The notes: generated by a model not told the origin, from the letters alone. Positions 1-13,020 are shown, counted from the first letter of the stretch. The stretch: DNA of 64,000 nt from Gautieria morchelliformis (GCA_015179125.1 WHVA01000048.1:62001-126000), one strand, 5' to 3'. Program-made: numbers and translations.

Positions 1-46
1 GTTAAGTCGGTAATGTTATATAGAACAAACTGACTATCTCATTTAG

Positions 47-3000
47 GCGATGCGAGACACGTTTCACGACACAGTAGAAACAATTTTCCGTTACAAGGCC
101 CACAGAGACACGTTAATCCGACGGACCGTTATCGCTCTAATTCCCACCTTTGCTCTATACGACAATCAAAGCTTCTCAGAGCATTTCTTACACAGAGCGA
201 TGGCCCATCTCCTCTCACAGCTCGATAAGCCAAGCGAGCGCACTATTGGTGCGCATTATTCTGTGTGTCAGAGGCAAATTCACATCTGTTGCACTAGCTT
301 ATATCGCCATTGGGCATGTCTCTGGTGCCGTGGGCAGTGAAATGAAGCCTTTCTTGGATTCGATCATGCTCAATATCAAGCAGGCCCTTCAACTGCGAGG
401 GTATGTTGCACTGACAGTTATTCTCCAGCACATATTGACCACGGGAGAACAGGAGAAAAAATGCGCCATCGGAGGAACCTATTTTCCAATGCATGGGCAT
501 GCTCGCTTCGTCGGTTGGACCCAACCTTACCAAGCTGCTGCATGATCAACTTGAGCTTATGTTTGCATGTGGTTTGAGTGAACCGTTGCGTTCGGCGCTC
601 GTATCCATTGCTCGGCACATCCCCCCTCTCCTTAAGACGATTCAAGGTGCGGCTAGCTGGCAGAACATCTAGCACTATTGACAGACATCAATTCCAGATC
701 GTTTACTTGACCTCTTGTCTGTCATTCTTACTGGTCAATCGTATAGGCCACTTGGTGCGCCCTCTGCGCTTGGACGTGCCGAGGCAGCAAAAGAGGTAAT
801 GCTGGCTGCTTTCATTGCCGATTCATCTAATATATTACACAGGCGGCGACCGTCAGCAAGAATCCTGAAACTCTCGGTCTTGCGCTTAGCACGCTCGGAA
901 CATTCGACTTCAGTGGCAAGTGGTCGTTGCTCTGAGAATGTCTCTCATCTCACACAAAGACGATAGGTCACATCCTCAACGAGTTCGTCAGAGATGCCGC
1001 ACTACCTTATCTCGAAGATGACCACGCGGAAGTGCGCAAAGCAGCTGCATTGACTTGTTGCAAACTCTTCGTTCGGGATCCAATTTGTTATCAAGCGAGC
1101 AACCATTCGGTGGAGATCATCAGCGATGTCCTGGATAAGCTGCTGACAGTTGGCGTTGCAGATCCTGGTGCGTGTCTGAGAAGTGTAATAAACCCTGATC
1201 CAGTCTCAACGTAGTATTGTATAGATCCTACCATTCGGCAGATTGTGCTCTCATCATTGGACGACCGCTTTGATAAACACCTGGCTCAAGCAGAATACGT
1301 GCGGTCGTTGTTCATCGCGTTGAACGATGAAGTTTTCACCAATCGTGTCCTTGCGATTACGTTGATCGGTCGTTTGGCTATGCATAACCCGGCATATGTC
1401 ATGCCATCTCTTCGGAAAGCCTTGATTCAGCTGCTGACAGAGCTTGAGTATTCTACCATCACGTTCGTATTACAGCCGTGCGGAACATGCCTCTGAGTTA
1501 CTGATGAGATGGTGATGCCTTATGTTTCTAGACGAAGTCGCGAGGAGGCATCGCGTCTGCTAACTCTCCTAACAAGCGCCACACAACGGCTCATTAAACC
1601 GTATGCACTCCCAATGCTTAGGGTTTTACTTCCCAAGGCAAACGATGCCAACCCAGTAGTGGCTGGTCAAGTCTTAATGTGTCTCGGGGAGCTATCTTCC
1701 GTCGGTGGTGAAGAGTTCGCACCGCACATTCCTCAAATAATGTCTGTTATTCTTTCCACGCTCGGTGATCCGGCCGCACTTTCAAAACGGGAAGCAGCCC
1801 TTTTAACCCTGGGTCAATTGTGCACCAACACGAGCTATGTCATCACTCCAATAGTAGAGCATTCACAATTGATGCCACTCTTGGGACGTGTTCTGAAGTC
1901 AGAGCCGTCAGCCAACATCCGCCGACAGACTATTAGGGTTTTGGGAATTCTTGGCGCCATCGATCCTTACCGACGCAAGGTAGTCTAAAATCCTTATACT
2001 TGACGTATTGACGCTCAGAACAGCGGAGCAGGTAAAGTCCAGTGAAGATGTCGCTCTGGAGACGCCCACCCCGCCGGTGAATGCTGTTCCAGTCAGTCAT
2101 GTCACGGCGTTATCTGGGTCAGACGACTACTATCAGACGGTGGCCATCGATGCTTTATTAGGAATCATGAATGATCAATCTTTGAGCAATCAACATCACG
2201 TTGCTGTTGATTCCATTATGTCGATCTTTAAGACGCAAGGCCTCAAATGTGTTTCCTTCCTTCCTCAAGTGAGAATTCAATAATGGTGCCTTGTCTAGAT
2301 TCCGCTGTTCACGAATGGCTGTACAGATCATACCCACCTTCTCTACAGTCACGCGTTCTGCCAATGCTCGTCTCCAGGAACATCACCTCGAACAAGTTGC
2401 CATTCTCATCGGCATCATCAAGCAGCATGTTCGAAATTTTGTTCCCCAAGTTTTTGATCTAGTGAACGACCTTTGGGACACTGCGTCCCTGCAACTTCCC
2501 CTTGTCACCCTTGTTGAAGCGTTGGGAAAGGCATTGGATGCTGAGTTCCGACCATTTTTGCCATCCATCCTGCCCCGGCTCCTCAAGGTGTTTGAAGGCG
2601 AACTTACCGATAAGCGCACAGCCACCCAGATCAAAGTCTTCCAGGCGTTCTTGACTTTTGGCTCTAATATTGAAGAATATATGCATCTCGTTATTCCGGT
2701 GATTGTCAAATCGTACGAGCGACCTGATGGATCTATCCTTTTACGGAAGACCGCGATTACGACTATCGAGGGTCTTTCTCAAAGGGTGAATTTTTCTGAC
2801 CATGCGTCACGCATAATCCATCCACTGGTTCGTGTACTATCATACCAAAATAGCGAGCTCCGCATGGCCGTGATGGACACACTGTGCGCGCTGGTTCACC
2901 AGCTAGGATCTGACTTTGCGATCTTCGTCCCCACGATCAATAAGGTACGCTATATCTGTTTTGTTTGAATACCTAGATTGGACGTGTCGTTGCCAGTGCA

Positions 3001-6000
3001 TTCTACGATACCGCATACCTCATGATCGATATGAGCAGCTCATTGGCATACTCCTCAATGGCGAGCGTCTTCCGGCTCCCAACTTGGGCCTGGAAAAGTA
3101 TGTTTATGCTCAAGGTATACTGGTCATGATTAACGAATACATCCTCGTTTAGGTTGGATAATAAAGGCTCTGAGTTCTCTGGTCTCCCCGAAATGACGAA
3201 AATGACGCCGAACCAACAACATCTCAAGCAAGCATGGGATGTTTCTCATGTCACAACCAAGGATGATTGGCAAGAGTGGTTTAAGCGAATCTCTGCACAA
3301 TTTATGAAGGAGTCGCCGTCAGCTGCGATACGCTCGTGCATGAACGTGTTGGATGCCCATCCACAGATTGCCCGGGAGCTCTTCAATGCTGCCTTTCTTT
3401 CGTGCTGGGGCGAGCTGTATGATCAGTATCAGGTGCGTCTATGTCACGGATCCTTAATGTTACTTAATGAGATAAATAGGATGATCTTGTGCGGTCTATC
3501 GAATGTGCAATCACGCATGCAAACATGCCGTCTGACCTGGTCCACGTCCTCCTGAATCTGGCTGAATTCATGGAGCATGAGGATAAAAGGCTTCCTATCG
3601 AAAACAGAACGCTGGGAGAATATGCGCTTCAGTTTCATGCCTACGCCAAGGCTTTGCATTACAAAGAACTCGAGTTTTTCCGAGAGTCTACTCCAACAAT
3701 TGTGGAGGCCCTTATTGGAATAAACACCAAACTCCAACAGCATGATGCTGCCTGGGGGACGTTGACGGTAGCAAGGGAACAGTATGATGTATCCAAACAC
3801 GAGGAGTGGTTCGAGCGTTTAGGTAGATGGCAGGAGGCCCTTAGCGCATACGACAAGAAGGCAGAACAAGATCCTCATGCACCTGACGTGGTCCTTGGCA
3901 GGATGCGATGCTTGCATGCTCTGGGAGAATGGGATAGGCTTTCTAATTTAGTAAATGAACATTGGATGAACGCTGGACACGAAGGTCGCCGGGAAATAGC
4001 ACCTTTGGCGGCGGCAGCTGCTTGGTCCTTGCGTGAATGGGATTCCATGGATGATTACATCGGAGTCATGCCCAGCGATTCCCCAGATCGTCCTTTCTAT
4101 CGCGCAATCCTATCGGTTCATCGAAACCAATTTACCAAAGCCGCAAACCAGATTATCAAGGCTCGCGACCTCTTAGATCCTGCGCTCACATCTGTTGTGA
4201 GTGAGAATCCTGGGCGGGCTTATAAGTACGTCTTCTGTGACCCTTGTGTCGGATATCTACTAATATTGGCTTTAAGCTTGATGGTTCGGGCGCAAATGTT
4301 ATCGGAGCTTGAGGAAATCATTGCCTACAAGCAGTTCGCAGATCAGCCGGAGCGTCAAGACGTCTTGCGTAAAACCTGGAGAAAGAGGTAAGCAAATTGG
4401 TCATTTCGCACGCAATATTTCATACCTTGGATAAGATTACAGGGTTGTCAGCCCGATGTCGAGGTATGGCAGCGTATTTTACAAGTTCGGGCCCTGGTTC
4501 TACGCTCCGAGGAAGAGCCGACCATGTGGATTAAATTTGCCAATTTGTGCCGCAAGAATGATCGAATGTGGCTAGCCGAGAAGACGATCAACAGCTTGAC
4601 ACAACCGGATCATGCAGTAAGTTTCAACTCTCGGGATTTTATCATACCTAATTTGACTCGTCTCAGAGAAACAAGGCTGGACCCCATGTCGTATATGCTC
4701 AGCTGAAGTTCATGTGGGGCCGAGGTGATCGTGACGAGGCCCTGATTGCTCTGCGAGGCTTTTGTGAGGCTCTTCAACGTGATCTCCCAATCAAACCAGG
4801 GGAATCCAAAGTATCCCACCAAGAGCGAGTAAGCGAGATCTCGCAGGTTCTCGCTCGCTGCTACCTCAAAGCAGGAGAATGGCAGACCGAGACGAAGACG
4901 GAATGGACGCCAGTGAGTGGAAAACTTTCCTTTTGATATCTCACGCCAATGAATCCGTGTATTAGTCCAATATCAAGGCCATTCTTCAAGCTTATTACTC
5001 TGCTACTCAGTCAGATCCCAAGTGGTACAAAGCTTGGCACACTTGGTCGCTGGCTAACTTCGATGTCATTGGATATTTGGAGACCCAGACTGCCAATCAT
5101 CCAGATGGCGTTCCCCTGCGAACTTCGTCACATATGTGACTTCGGCGGTGGAAGGTACTGCGTTCACTTCCTTGTCCCCATTCACGGACTGACTCCGCGC
5201 AGGCTTTTTCCGATCAATTGCATTGCGTAACGACAGTGCACTGCAGGACATCCTACGCCTATTGACGCTCTGGTTTAAGTTTGGTGCCCACGAGGATGTC
5301 AGTCACGCCATGTGTAGCGGTTTCACGTCAGTGGAAGTTGACACCTGGTTGGAAGTCATACCTCAAGTAGGAATCTCATTCACTTATGAATCTTTGCCTT
5401 GACTGTCTCTCTCTTTAGATTATCGCTAGGATCCAAACGCCGTCCGTAAATATACGGCGGACAATCAACCTTCTTTTAACCGACGTTGGAAAGCATCATC
5501 CCCAAGCTCTCATCTACCCTCTGACAGTCGCCTCGAAGTCCTCGAGTGCTGCACGTAAAAATGCTGCTATTGACATTATGAATCGCATGAAAGAGCGTAG
5601 CGCAGCCATTGTGGAACAGGTTAGTCAGGTGATTTACTCACGGGTTCGCCCGACTAACTGGGTATGTAGGCGATGGTAGTTAGCCAAGAGTTGATACGCG
5701 TAGCAATCCTATGGCACGAACTATGGCATGAGGGGCTTGAAGAAGCATCCCGACTTTACTTTACAGAAAAGAACCCGGAAGGGATGATTGCTGTCCTGGA
5801 ACCTCTGCATGACATGCTAGACAAGGTGAGATGTGAGATAGCTCCAAATGAATTGCTCGTATTGACTGCTTCACAGGGACCAACCACTATCCGCGAGACG
5901 TCATTCGCACAAGTGTTTGGGCGAGATCTTCAAGATGCCCGCGACGCGACGCGGCGCTATCTACGGTATGGAGAGACGAGCGACCTGGATCGCGCATGGG

Positions 6001-7743
6001 ATATATACTACGGCATTTTCCGCAAGGTCGAGAAGCAGCTACCACAGCTCACCACGCTTGATCTTCAATACGTTTCCCCGGAGTTGCTTAAAGCGCGTAA
6101 TTTGGAGCTCGCCGTTCCAGGTCAGGTCTCCTGGAATTTAGAAAGCTGAAGGCTCATATCTTTTGGCAGGAACATATCAGAGTGGTCGACCAATCATTCG
6201 TATCTCAAGCTTTGCCACAAAATTGACTGTCATTGCCTCCAAGCAGCGACCACGGAGACTTTCTCTCAAGGGTGATGATGGTCGAGATTACCAATATATT
6301 CTCAAAGGTTCGTAGGTGAACGATTCTCGAGCGGTGCTTGTATTTATATCTCTCAGGGCATGAGGATTTGAGACAGGATGAACGGGTGATGCAACTGTTC
6401 GGCCTCGTGAACACGCTGTTATCTGTCGACACCAATAGCTTCAAGCGGCGTTTACATATACAGCGATATCCTGTGATACCTCTTGCACCCAACGCCGGTC
6501 TTATGGGTTGGGTAATGGAAAGCGATACGTTACATGTCCTGGTCCGAGACTATCGAGATGCACGCAAGATCCTCCTCAATCTTGAATATAGGTTGATGCT
6601 ACAGGTTGGTCCTGTCCTATATTAGCAGCCCAGCTTGTTAATATTTGCTCAGATGGCGCCCGATTACGAGTTCCTTACACTATTACAAAAAGTTGAGGTA
6701 TTCGAGTATGCGCTGGATAACACGACTGGTCAAGATCTCTATCGCATGCTATGGTTACGAAGCATTAATTCGGAAGCATGGCTCGACCGGCGTGCCACAT
6801 ATACTCGCTCACTGGCAGTGAACAGCATGGTTGGCCATATCCTGGGCCTTGGCGACCGGCATCCATCCAATATCCTCATTGAGAGAATTACCGGCAAAGT
6901 CGTTCATATCGATTTTGGCGATTGCTTCGAAGTCGCTATGCATCGTGAAAAGTTCCCGGAAACTGTGCCGTTTAGGTTAACTCGGATGCTTACCCACGCA
7001 ATGGAGGTGCGTTGATACCATTAGCGTCTGAACATTTCACTGAATATGCCGGTGGACCGGGCTTGATATAGGTAAGCGGGATCCAAGGAAGCTTCAAGAA
7101 TACCTGTGAAATCACGATGCAAGTCGTGCGAGACAACAAAGATTCACTCATGGCTGTACTCGAAGCTTTTGTTTATGATCCTTTAATTAGCTGGCGGCTG
7201 ATGCAAGCAGATGTGGACGTGCGGCAAGAAGGTGTGAAAGCTTACCGTTGTTTTCTTTTCATTGTTCGAAGCTAACATATGTTAGACGCCCTAAACGACC
7301 AACTGGCACGAGCAGGGTATCCTCAAGGTCCCATCCGCAAGGTCAAAGCGGACGAAAATGAGATCTTCAATGGTAGGTTCATTTCATCCGTAATACCTGA
7401 TATTAGCTGGATATTCTATTAGACGCTGTCGGTGATATGGGAACAAAGCAGGAAGTGCGAAATGAACGCGCGCTGCATGTGTATAACCGAGTTCAGCACA
7501 AGCTGACAGGTATGATCATGTTCTATCGGTCTCCCGCCCAGTCGTGCTGAAGCAGTCACACAGGACGCGACTTTAATCCGGAAATCGCGTTAACAATAGA
7601 AGCACAGGTCGAGAGGTTGATACAAGAAGCCACCTCATTGGAGAATTTGTGTCAATGCTTCTCGGGATGGTGAGCATGAGCTCATACGATTTCTGACATC
7701 CTGTCTGATAAATGTAACTTCGTGCAGGTGTGCGTTTTGGTAG
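47..7743 (+). CDS. TOR: TOR (target of rapamycin) PI3K-like protein kinase, 5' end outside window
   Basis: This is the catalytic subunit of TOR complexes, a Ser/Thr kinase that links nutrients to growth. The window opens inside the HEAT-repeat part, so several hundred N-terminal residues are missing. Exons are joined by short GT-AG introns (for example 249-298), and frames join cleanly across the junctions I checked. HEAT repeats run to about 2970 and the FAT domain from about 3170 to 5650. The FRB domain lies at about 5680-6120 and holds the motif [15 protein letters not shown], with the serine that FKBP12-rapamycin binding requires. The kinase domain runs from about 6170, with the catalytic loop GDRHPSN near 6853 and HIDFGDCFE near 6906. 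The FATC tail ends in FSGWCAFW, with the last codons reached through an intron at about 7670-7727. I see no break in the parts I read, so it looks functional. The paralogue (TOR1 or TOR2 type) cannot be told. Confidence 0.96.
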
Positions 7744-8151
7744 TTTGAAACATTGAATTTGTATGGTACTACGGGTGCAGTATTGTATATTATTATGACT
7801 TGCTTCTGGGACTAGATGTAGGGCCGGGATTAAGAAAGCAGATATGCTTGCTAAGCTGTAGTCATACGCGGAGAAAGTTCGGCAAAAGGTGTCGGATTTC
7901 CCACGATTTCCCACCTCCCAGTGGCCTTGACGAGCATACGGGATTAGATGACGTGACCCCAGGGTCTTGGTAATGGTAATGGACACAGATAGGTTTGAGA
8001 CTCAGCGCGTGTATCGTCACAAGTATCACTGCGGCCGAGCGTGGGTTGCGTATCACCTTCTACACCGGTGTTCTTAGGCCAGAATCTACCGCTGGCTGCT
8101 AGCGAAACCTACTAACGAAGCTTCCTACAGAGTAGGTACGACTCTAGCAAG
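7744..8151. other. TOR 3' flank and intergenic region
   Basis: No coding frame with matching splice sites is visible here. The stretch should hold the TOR 3'UTR and the promoter of the next gene. No long repeat is seen. Confidence 0.5.
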
Positions 8152-9540
8152 ATGGCTCATCTTGCAAACTTTACGCTGGTTCCAGGAAATCGTGATCAGG
8201 TGTGTTCAAGTCTGCGAGACGACCTCTACGCTAGATAATAATCCGCTTTTATTGAACGATTAGCATCTGGTATCCAGAAAGCGTCAAGTCACTACTTGGG
8301 CACGAGGGATGACTGAGGAACAATTTTTAAGCAGAGAAGCCCAGCTGGAGGCGTTTGAGCACGCCTCTGATGGCAAGCTGATCCACTGGTTTGTTCGACT
8401 GTGACCACTGACCGGTGGAGCCACTTTTTGATATGCAGCTTGAAGGGTTCTTGTTCCCAGAAATGACCTACAAACTTTGGAATTCAAATGCTCCTGTGAA
8501 ACGTGTGTCTATGGAGATATTTCTCATACCTTATTGCTAGTATCTTATATATCAAGCCACCAAGGTATCGTCGCCGGGCCCTTGTGGCTAAGCCTTCAAC
8601 TTCGCCAACGGAAGCCATAGGATATGGCATCGCATCGGTCTTCTGCCCTCCAGAGTACAGAAGAAAGGGCTACGCTTCACACATGATGCGCCTTCTCCAT
8701 CACGTGCTTTCTCCTTTGGACTCGCTCCCTCCCTTCCCGCAAGAGTGGGGTGCTCCACCCCCGCGTTACCCCGGCATTGGGGGGGATGCCCGATTTTCTG
8801 TGTTGTATAGTGACATCGGGGATTTTTACAGACTATGCGGCCCCACCCCCAACTTATTTGGCTGGCACATCCACGGGCCAGTCAGTACCACGTGGAAGTT
8901 AAAGCCCGGAGAGGCCAATCAAACCGATGCTATGGACGAGGGTTACGACCTCTTATCCGAACAACAGTGTAACGCTCTCTGGGAGACTGACGCAACTTAT
9001 ATCACAAACTACGTCTCACAGCTTCCCGCATCACATCATACACGTTTCACATTTTTGCCAGACAATGGCGTCGCCGCATTTCAACTTCATCGGGTGGTTG
9101 CTGAGGCTCCCTTAAACCCTAAGCACCCTCTTGAGCACTGGGGTGTAAAAGCCATATCACAGGAAGATGACCTTTCGTCCACGTATGCTACCTGGACGCT
9201 GGATATGAGGCTTTCCATTCCCCCAGTATTGGTTGTGACGCGGTTGCGTGCTTCACCCAAGTCTTTCCCTTCCCTTTTGAAGGTGTTGGTGTGGGTGGCT
9301 GGACAGTTGAGTGCTGACGCTGTCGAGATCTGGAACTTAGATACGAAACTGGTCGATGTGGCTGCGAGTTTAGGCGGGAATACAGTGGACCGTTCGGAGC
9401 ATTTACCAGCCGTGGCATGGTATGGGCCCGAGCACCCCAGTGAGATTGAATGGGTCTTCAATGAGAAGTGCGTCTTTTTACTTCACCCTCTTTTTCAGGA
9501 AGCTGATAATGGCCTTTTAACCAGGTTTCCGTGGTGTTAA
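8152..9540 (+). CDS. LYC1-like GNAT-family N-acetyltransferase
   Basis: The start is ATG at 8152 (MAHLANFTLVPGN). The first introns are about 8200-8263, about 8389-8446 and about 8499-8563; with these the frame joins as DGKLIHWVLVPRNDL and FKCSCETYRRRAL. A GNAT core follows, with an acetyl-CoA-loop-like stretch in FCPPEYRRKGYASHMM near 8650. The C-terminal half resembles the fungal LYC1 family, known from yeasts as lysine N6-acetyltransferases. A last intron at about 9468-9524 gives the tail WVFNEKFPWC; without it the frame reads a less family-like tail to the same stop. The domain order and the Trp-Cys end support LYC1-like identity. The substrate is not shown by sequence, so the symbol is left empty. 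Confidence 0.75.
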
Positions 9541-10499
9541 TATATGTCTGAATACCACCTATATGATGTCTTACTAGCATGCTGATTGGCATGACCGTGA
9601 GCGTTATGCGCTTCTACCTCTTCTGCATTAATGTGAATTTTTGGCAAATTCCCCATACAATACTCAGCCTCTTGGGGGTGAGTGTGTAGATGAGCTCGTA
9701 CAGAAGTCAGGTATTTTGTAGTATGAAACAACCACACAGCGGTTGTTAACTGTTTAAATTTTAATGTGGATCCAGTATACAGTAAGGTTCAAGAAAAAAT
9801 AGCAACAAGCGCTCTGATCATATCGACGCTTTCGGTATCGTTTTCGCCAGCAGTTTCTTCGTCTCTTCGCATGTTTCGTAAAGTGCGACACCCTACCTTG
9901 AAAAGAATACGGAGGCCACGGAGGCTTCGTTGGACCGCCTTGTCCTCCGACGCAGGCTGCACGATGACCGCAATGTGAGGGCAAGTAACTATATATACAT
10001 GCATGCCCAAAGACTGCTCGTAAACGTCTTCTCTTCACTCACCATTTATCTCCAATGCATGGGGTTGCCATGTTCTATCTCGTGGCGTACATGTTCCCGT
10101 CCCTGGGCCTGGGGATGGCGCTTCGAAAGCGAGACGGATCAAAGCGCACGCTGCAGGAAGGTAAGATTGAATTGTGGATGTGTTGTGGGTCCTTTTATGG
10201 AGTCTTGAGGGAGTTGGTGGGGTTGTGGTGGATAAATATGGGCTGTATTAATGCTGACATGCCAGCCGGGCCAGGTCCTCGGACTACCGGCGGCCAAGGC
10301 TCCGACCAGCAGCTTCTGAGTTCTGCTTCTGAGAAGCGACTTCTCAGCTCAGGACTGAAGGCCCCTACTTAACGATATATCAAAGCACTTAGGTAGAATG
10401 TGGTAGCGTTTCCGAGCCAGAGAGGTCAAATATCGTGGTATGTTTCGAGACTACAGGGTTTACCAGAATGTATCCCCTGTTCAGTGAACAAGATGATCC
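9541..10499. other. Intergenic region, no convincing gene
   Basis: Several short frames exist (one at 10055-10372), but none has a family signature or partner exons. From about 10320 onward the sequence is a diverged copy of 24260-24448, so it belongs to the duplicated block that follows. Confidence 0.4.
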
Positions 10500-11068
10500 T
10501 TACTTAACGCGCATGTCCTTGTGCAGCAGGTCCTTCGCATGCTTGATATCCTTTGGTGAAGCTAGAAATCTGCCCAACGCTTCATCCCCAAACCCCAGGA
10601 TCTTTTTCTCAAGGGCGCCCCCATTGGTTATCTCTGGAATTACTGAATACTCCCCCCAAGGGCTCGTAAAGCGTCTAATGCTTCCTCCACCCATACCCGA
10701 CACGTCCAATTGGGATCGTCATCGATTAAGGGCACATGCTGCACAACCATGCGAATGCTCTTTGCTAGGTCTGCCAGCGGCACGGTCGGTGAAAATTTAG
10801 CCACGATGATTCTTACAATGAGGTTACGACTGCGTCGAGAATTGACAGGCTTGTCTTCAAAACGCCATGCAGCGGCGTTACCCCCAGGCTTTTGAGGGTG
10901 ATCCGGAGTGATAGAGTTGGTTGCATGAAAGAGGTGACAGTCCCTCACTTCGGTATCAGAGCTCTCGTTCTTAATAGTAGGCGCGAGTAGGAGTGCCCAA
11001 TGATAACCAGGCCGATCCCCACGATGTTGGAGTGTAATATAGAGACGGTGCTTGTTCTTCTCGACCAT
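10500..11068 (-). pseudogene. YHWALL-type hypothetical gene (DUF6914-like), copy 1, frameshifted
   Basis: Reads MVEKNKHRLYITLQHRG then YHWALLLAP, the hallmark of a fungal hypothetical family I recognise as DUF6914-like; the function is unknown. It is closely similar to the intact copy at 24449-25015. The frame breaks near 10650: the coding strand has six G where copy 2 has seven, so translation stops after LGGSIQ instead of continuing into EYSVIPE. The lost 3' part is still readable in the next frame down to the old stop at 10500, ending DMRVK like copy 2. Several other codon indels separate the copies. Either copy 1 is a pseudogene or the G-run carries an assembly error. Confidence 0.7.
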
Positions 11069-11192
11069 AATGTGATGCTAGCTGTGCGAACAGTTTATCA
11101 GGATTCATGACAATAGAATCAAAGCAAGTAGATTCTTACAGCAGGTTGTGGACTAGGTGGAAGGTGATGAAAAACTGTACGATACAGGAGGA

Positions 11193-11247
11193 TTGCGCCA
11201 AAGAGAGTCAGTGAAGGACGGTCCTTCGCTGACTCTCTTTGGCGCAA
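11193..11247. repeat. 27-bp stem hairpin
   Basis: Two 27-nt arms (11193-11219 and 11221-11247) are reverse complements with one mismatch and a single-base loop. It lies upstream of the copy-1 hypothetical gene and is absent at the corresponding place of copy 2 (about 25105-25150), so it is an insertion or a local inverted duplication. Confidence 0.8.
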
Positions 11248-11429
11248 CCACTATATAGAAATCCTCAGCACCATTGTTCTAAATGTAGACATAGCAAAAA
11301 CAATGAGAAAAGACAATAACGAACATTCTATGGCGCCGCGGCAGGCCTATTCTGCTATATATGTTGTGGCGCTAATGCCGTGTGAGGCTGGGCCCAGATT
11401 TCGTGGGATATAAGAGGGTTCCCTGATGC

Positions 11430-11549
11430 CTGCTCAGTGAGCAATTTCAGAGCAAATTCGAAGACCGCAACTCGCATGAGCGTGAACTTCATAAAGCCAT
11501 CCTCGAGCGGCACAGGGATCTTGAATTTAACGATTGGGCGGCCCAAGTA
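11430..11549 (+). pseudogene. NLR/ankyrin-associated linker fragment, copy 1
   Basis: Encodes LLSEQFQSKFEDRNSHERE and ends in DWAAQ. The same peptide type (LLSEQFHNKFKER...DWAAQHT) at 38320-38450 runs directly into ankyrin repeats, so this is the same gene family. It lies divergently next to the YHWALL-type gene, as does the second copy at 25294-25338. No ankyrin repeats follow here. It is a remnant of an NLR- or ankyrin-type gene by inference. Confidence 0.45.
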
Positions 11550-11577
11550 ACATACAATGATCCCTCAGCCGGTGACG

Positions 11578-11640
11578 TCGGTGATCGGTTATCGATGATC
11601 GATGATCGGTAATCGATCGACGATCGATGCTATCGTCGTT
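11578..11640. repeat. ATCGAT-rich low-complexity tract
   Basis: About 60 bp made of overlapping ATCGATGATCGG-like units, followed by GC-poor non-coding sequence up to the next gene. Confidence 0.7.
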
Positions 11641-12126
11641 GCCACGCGACTGCGCTTGCTTGCCTTAGGGAACGCTCATATTTTCCGGCAAGCCAGTGGT
11701 CACCATGTTTGAGGCGGCTCATAGGTTTTCTGAGTTGGCTGTAATCAAACGCCAGACGTGACCTATGAGAAGCTTGCATTCAATAATTTCAAAATGGATC
11801 GTGCATGCTTGCCATGGCGGTATATATACGAAACAAGCTATCCGCCTATAATGCTTTAGCCTAAAAAAACATTCACCATGCGAATCTCTGATATATCACT
11901 CCTCATATGATGTGATGAAGCCATATAGACATACCCACCCTATGAGTCTGGATTCGCATTCATAACTCGGCTTACTTTGTAGACACGCTTGGAACTTGAA
12001 AACAACGGCTAGAGAGACTGAAAAAAGTGATCCAGAGGACCTCCATTCGCTCATGATATGCATGAAGATATCTGCTTGTCGAAATTGAAAGGCGTGGTAT
12101 AATGTCTATAAAAAATCACAAACCAT

Positions 12127-13020
12127 TTAAGTCAAGTCATACCCGCAGATATCATACAGCTGCCGCTCTCCAGCCAGCTGCTCGTCATATCTACCGGTCA
12201 TCTCTCCAATTCTCTCTATCCAGTCATTCGACGCATGCGGTGTGAACATCGCTTTCGTGTATTCCCAGTACTCAGGAAACCAACCAGCACTATCCCAATC
12301 AATGATGGCCGTAATCGTACCATCACGTTTCGCCATAATATTCCTTGGAGCAAAATCACCATGGGTAAATTTGGTGGAGTAGGACTGCCGGTGCGAATAG
12401 ACAGTTTTGTCAACGCCATTCATCTTTTCAAACGTTTGCATTGTTATGCCTTTTCCGCGGAGAAACTGATGGAAATCGTCATGAGTGTTAAATGGGCCAA
12501 ATGACTCAAGGCCAACACGACTGCCATCTTGTAGGGCGCCGCCTGTTACGGACGCTACTGCGCCTTCAACTGGAGGCTTCAAGGCGCGGAGTTGGCCAAG
12601 ATAGCCCTTGAGCTGTTCAACAACCCGTCGCTTTGTCCCTTCAGACATTTTATGCCAAACGTCCCCTAGCTCTTCCCCATCGACAATGTCCATTGTTATG
12701 TATGTGACACCGTTGTGGCACCAGACGCGTTGGACTTTTGGCACAGGGATGGAAGTATTGTTAGCAATGTATCGCATGGTCTCGGCTTCGGATATATCAA
12801 TGTGACGTCCGGCTTTCAGGAATGTATTGAAAGCAATTCTTCGTGTTCGAAAGCCAAGAGACCCGGGGTAAAGGGCACGACCAATAGTTATACGCCACTT
12901 GAAGAATGGTGGTGGTGAGGAGGTTACAATCGCATCGGTCTGTTCTTGTTGTTTCTGGGCATTCTTGGATATGAGGTCAGGGTTAATGGAGCGAAAAGAA
13001 ATCTTTAGAACTCGGCTCAT
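12127..13020 (-). CDS. APH-type phosphotransferase family protein, copy 1
   Basis: A single 297-codon frame starting MSRVLKISFRS at 13020. It has the aminoglycoside-phosphotransferase/choline-kinase-like fold markers: a Brenner-type catalytic motif HGDFAPRNIM (about 12341-12370) and the metal-binding IIDWDSAG about 20 residues later. An N-lobe stretch EAETMRYIANNTSIPVPKV is typical of fungal APH proteins. It should phosphorylate a small molecule; the substrate is unknown, and such expanded fungal families are not resistance genes as a rule. Copy 2 at 21509-22396 is about 95% identical by eye, and 3' flanking sequence (about 11850-12126) is shared with 21220-21508. It looks intact. Confidence 0.85.
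   Translation of the reverse strand: MSRVLKISFRSINPDLISKNAQKQQEQTDAIVTSSPPPFFKWRITIGRALYPGSLGFRTRRIAFNTFLKAGRHIDISEAETMRYIANNTSIPVPKVQRVWCHNGVTYITMDIVDGEELGDVWHKMSEGTKRRVVEQLKGYLGQLRALKPPVEGAVASVTGGALQDGSRVGLESFGPFNTHDDFHQFLRGKGITMQTFEKMNGVDKTVYSHRQSYSTKFTHGDFAPRNIMAKRDGTITAIIDWDSAGWFPEYWEYTKAMFTPHASNDWIERIGEMTGRYDEQLAGERQLYDICGYDLT

Noticed and set aside
10055..10372. 105-codon frame beginning MHGVAMFYLVAYMFPSL
   Set aside because: Possibly hydrophobic by chance; its 3' third lies in the duplicated non-coding block and copy 2 has no matching frame.
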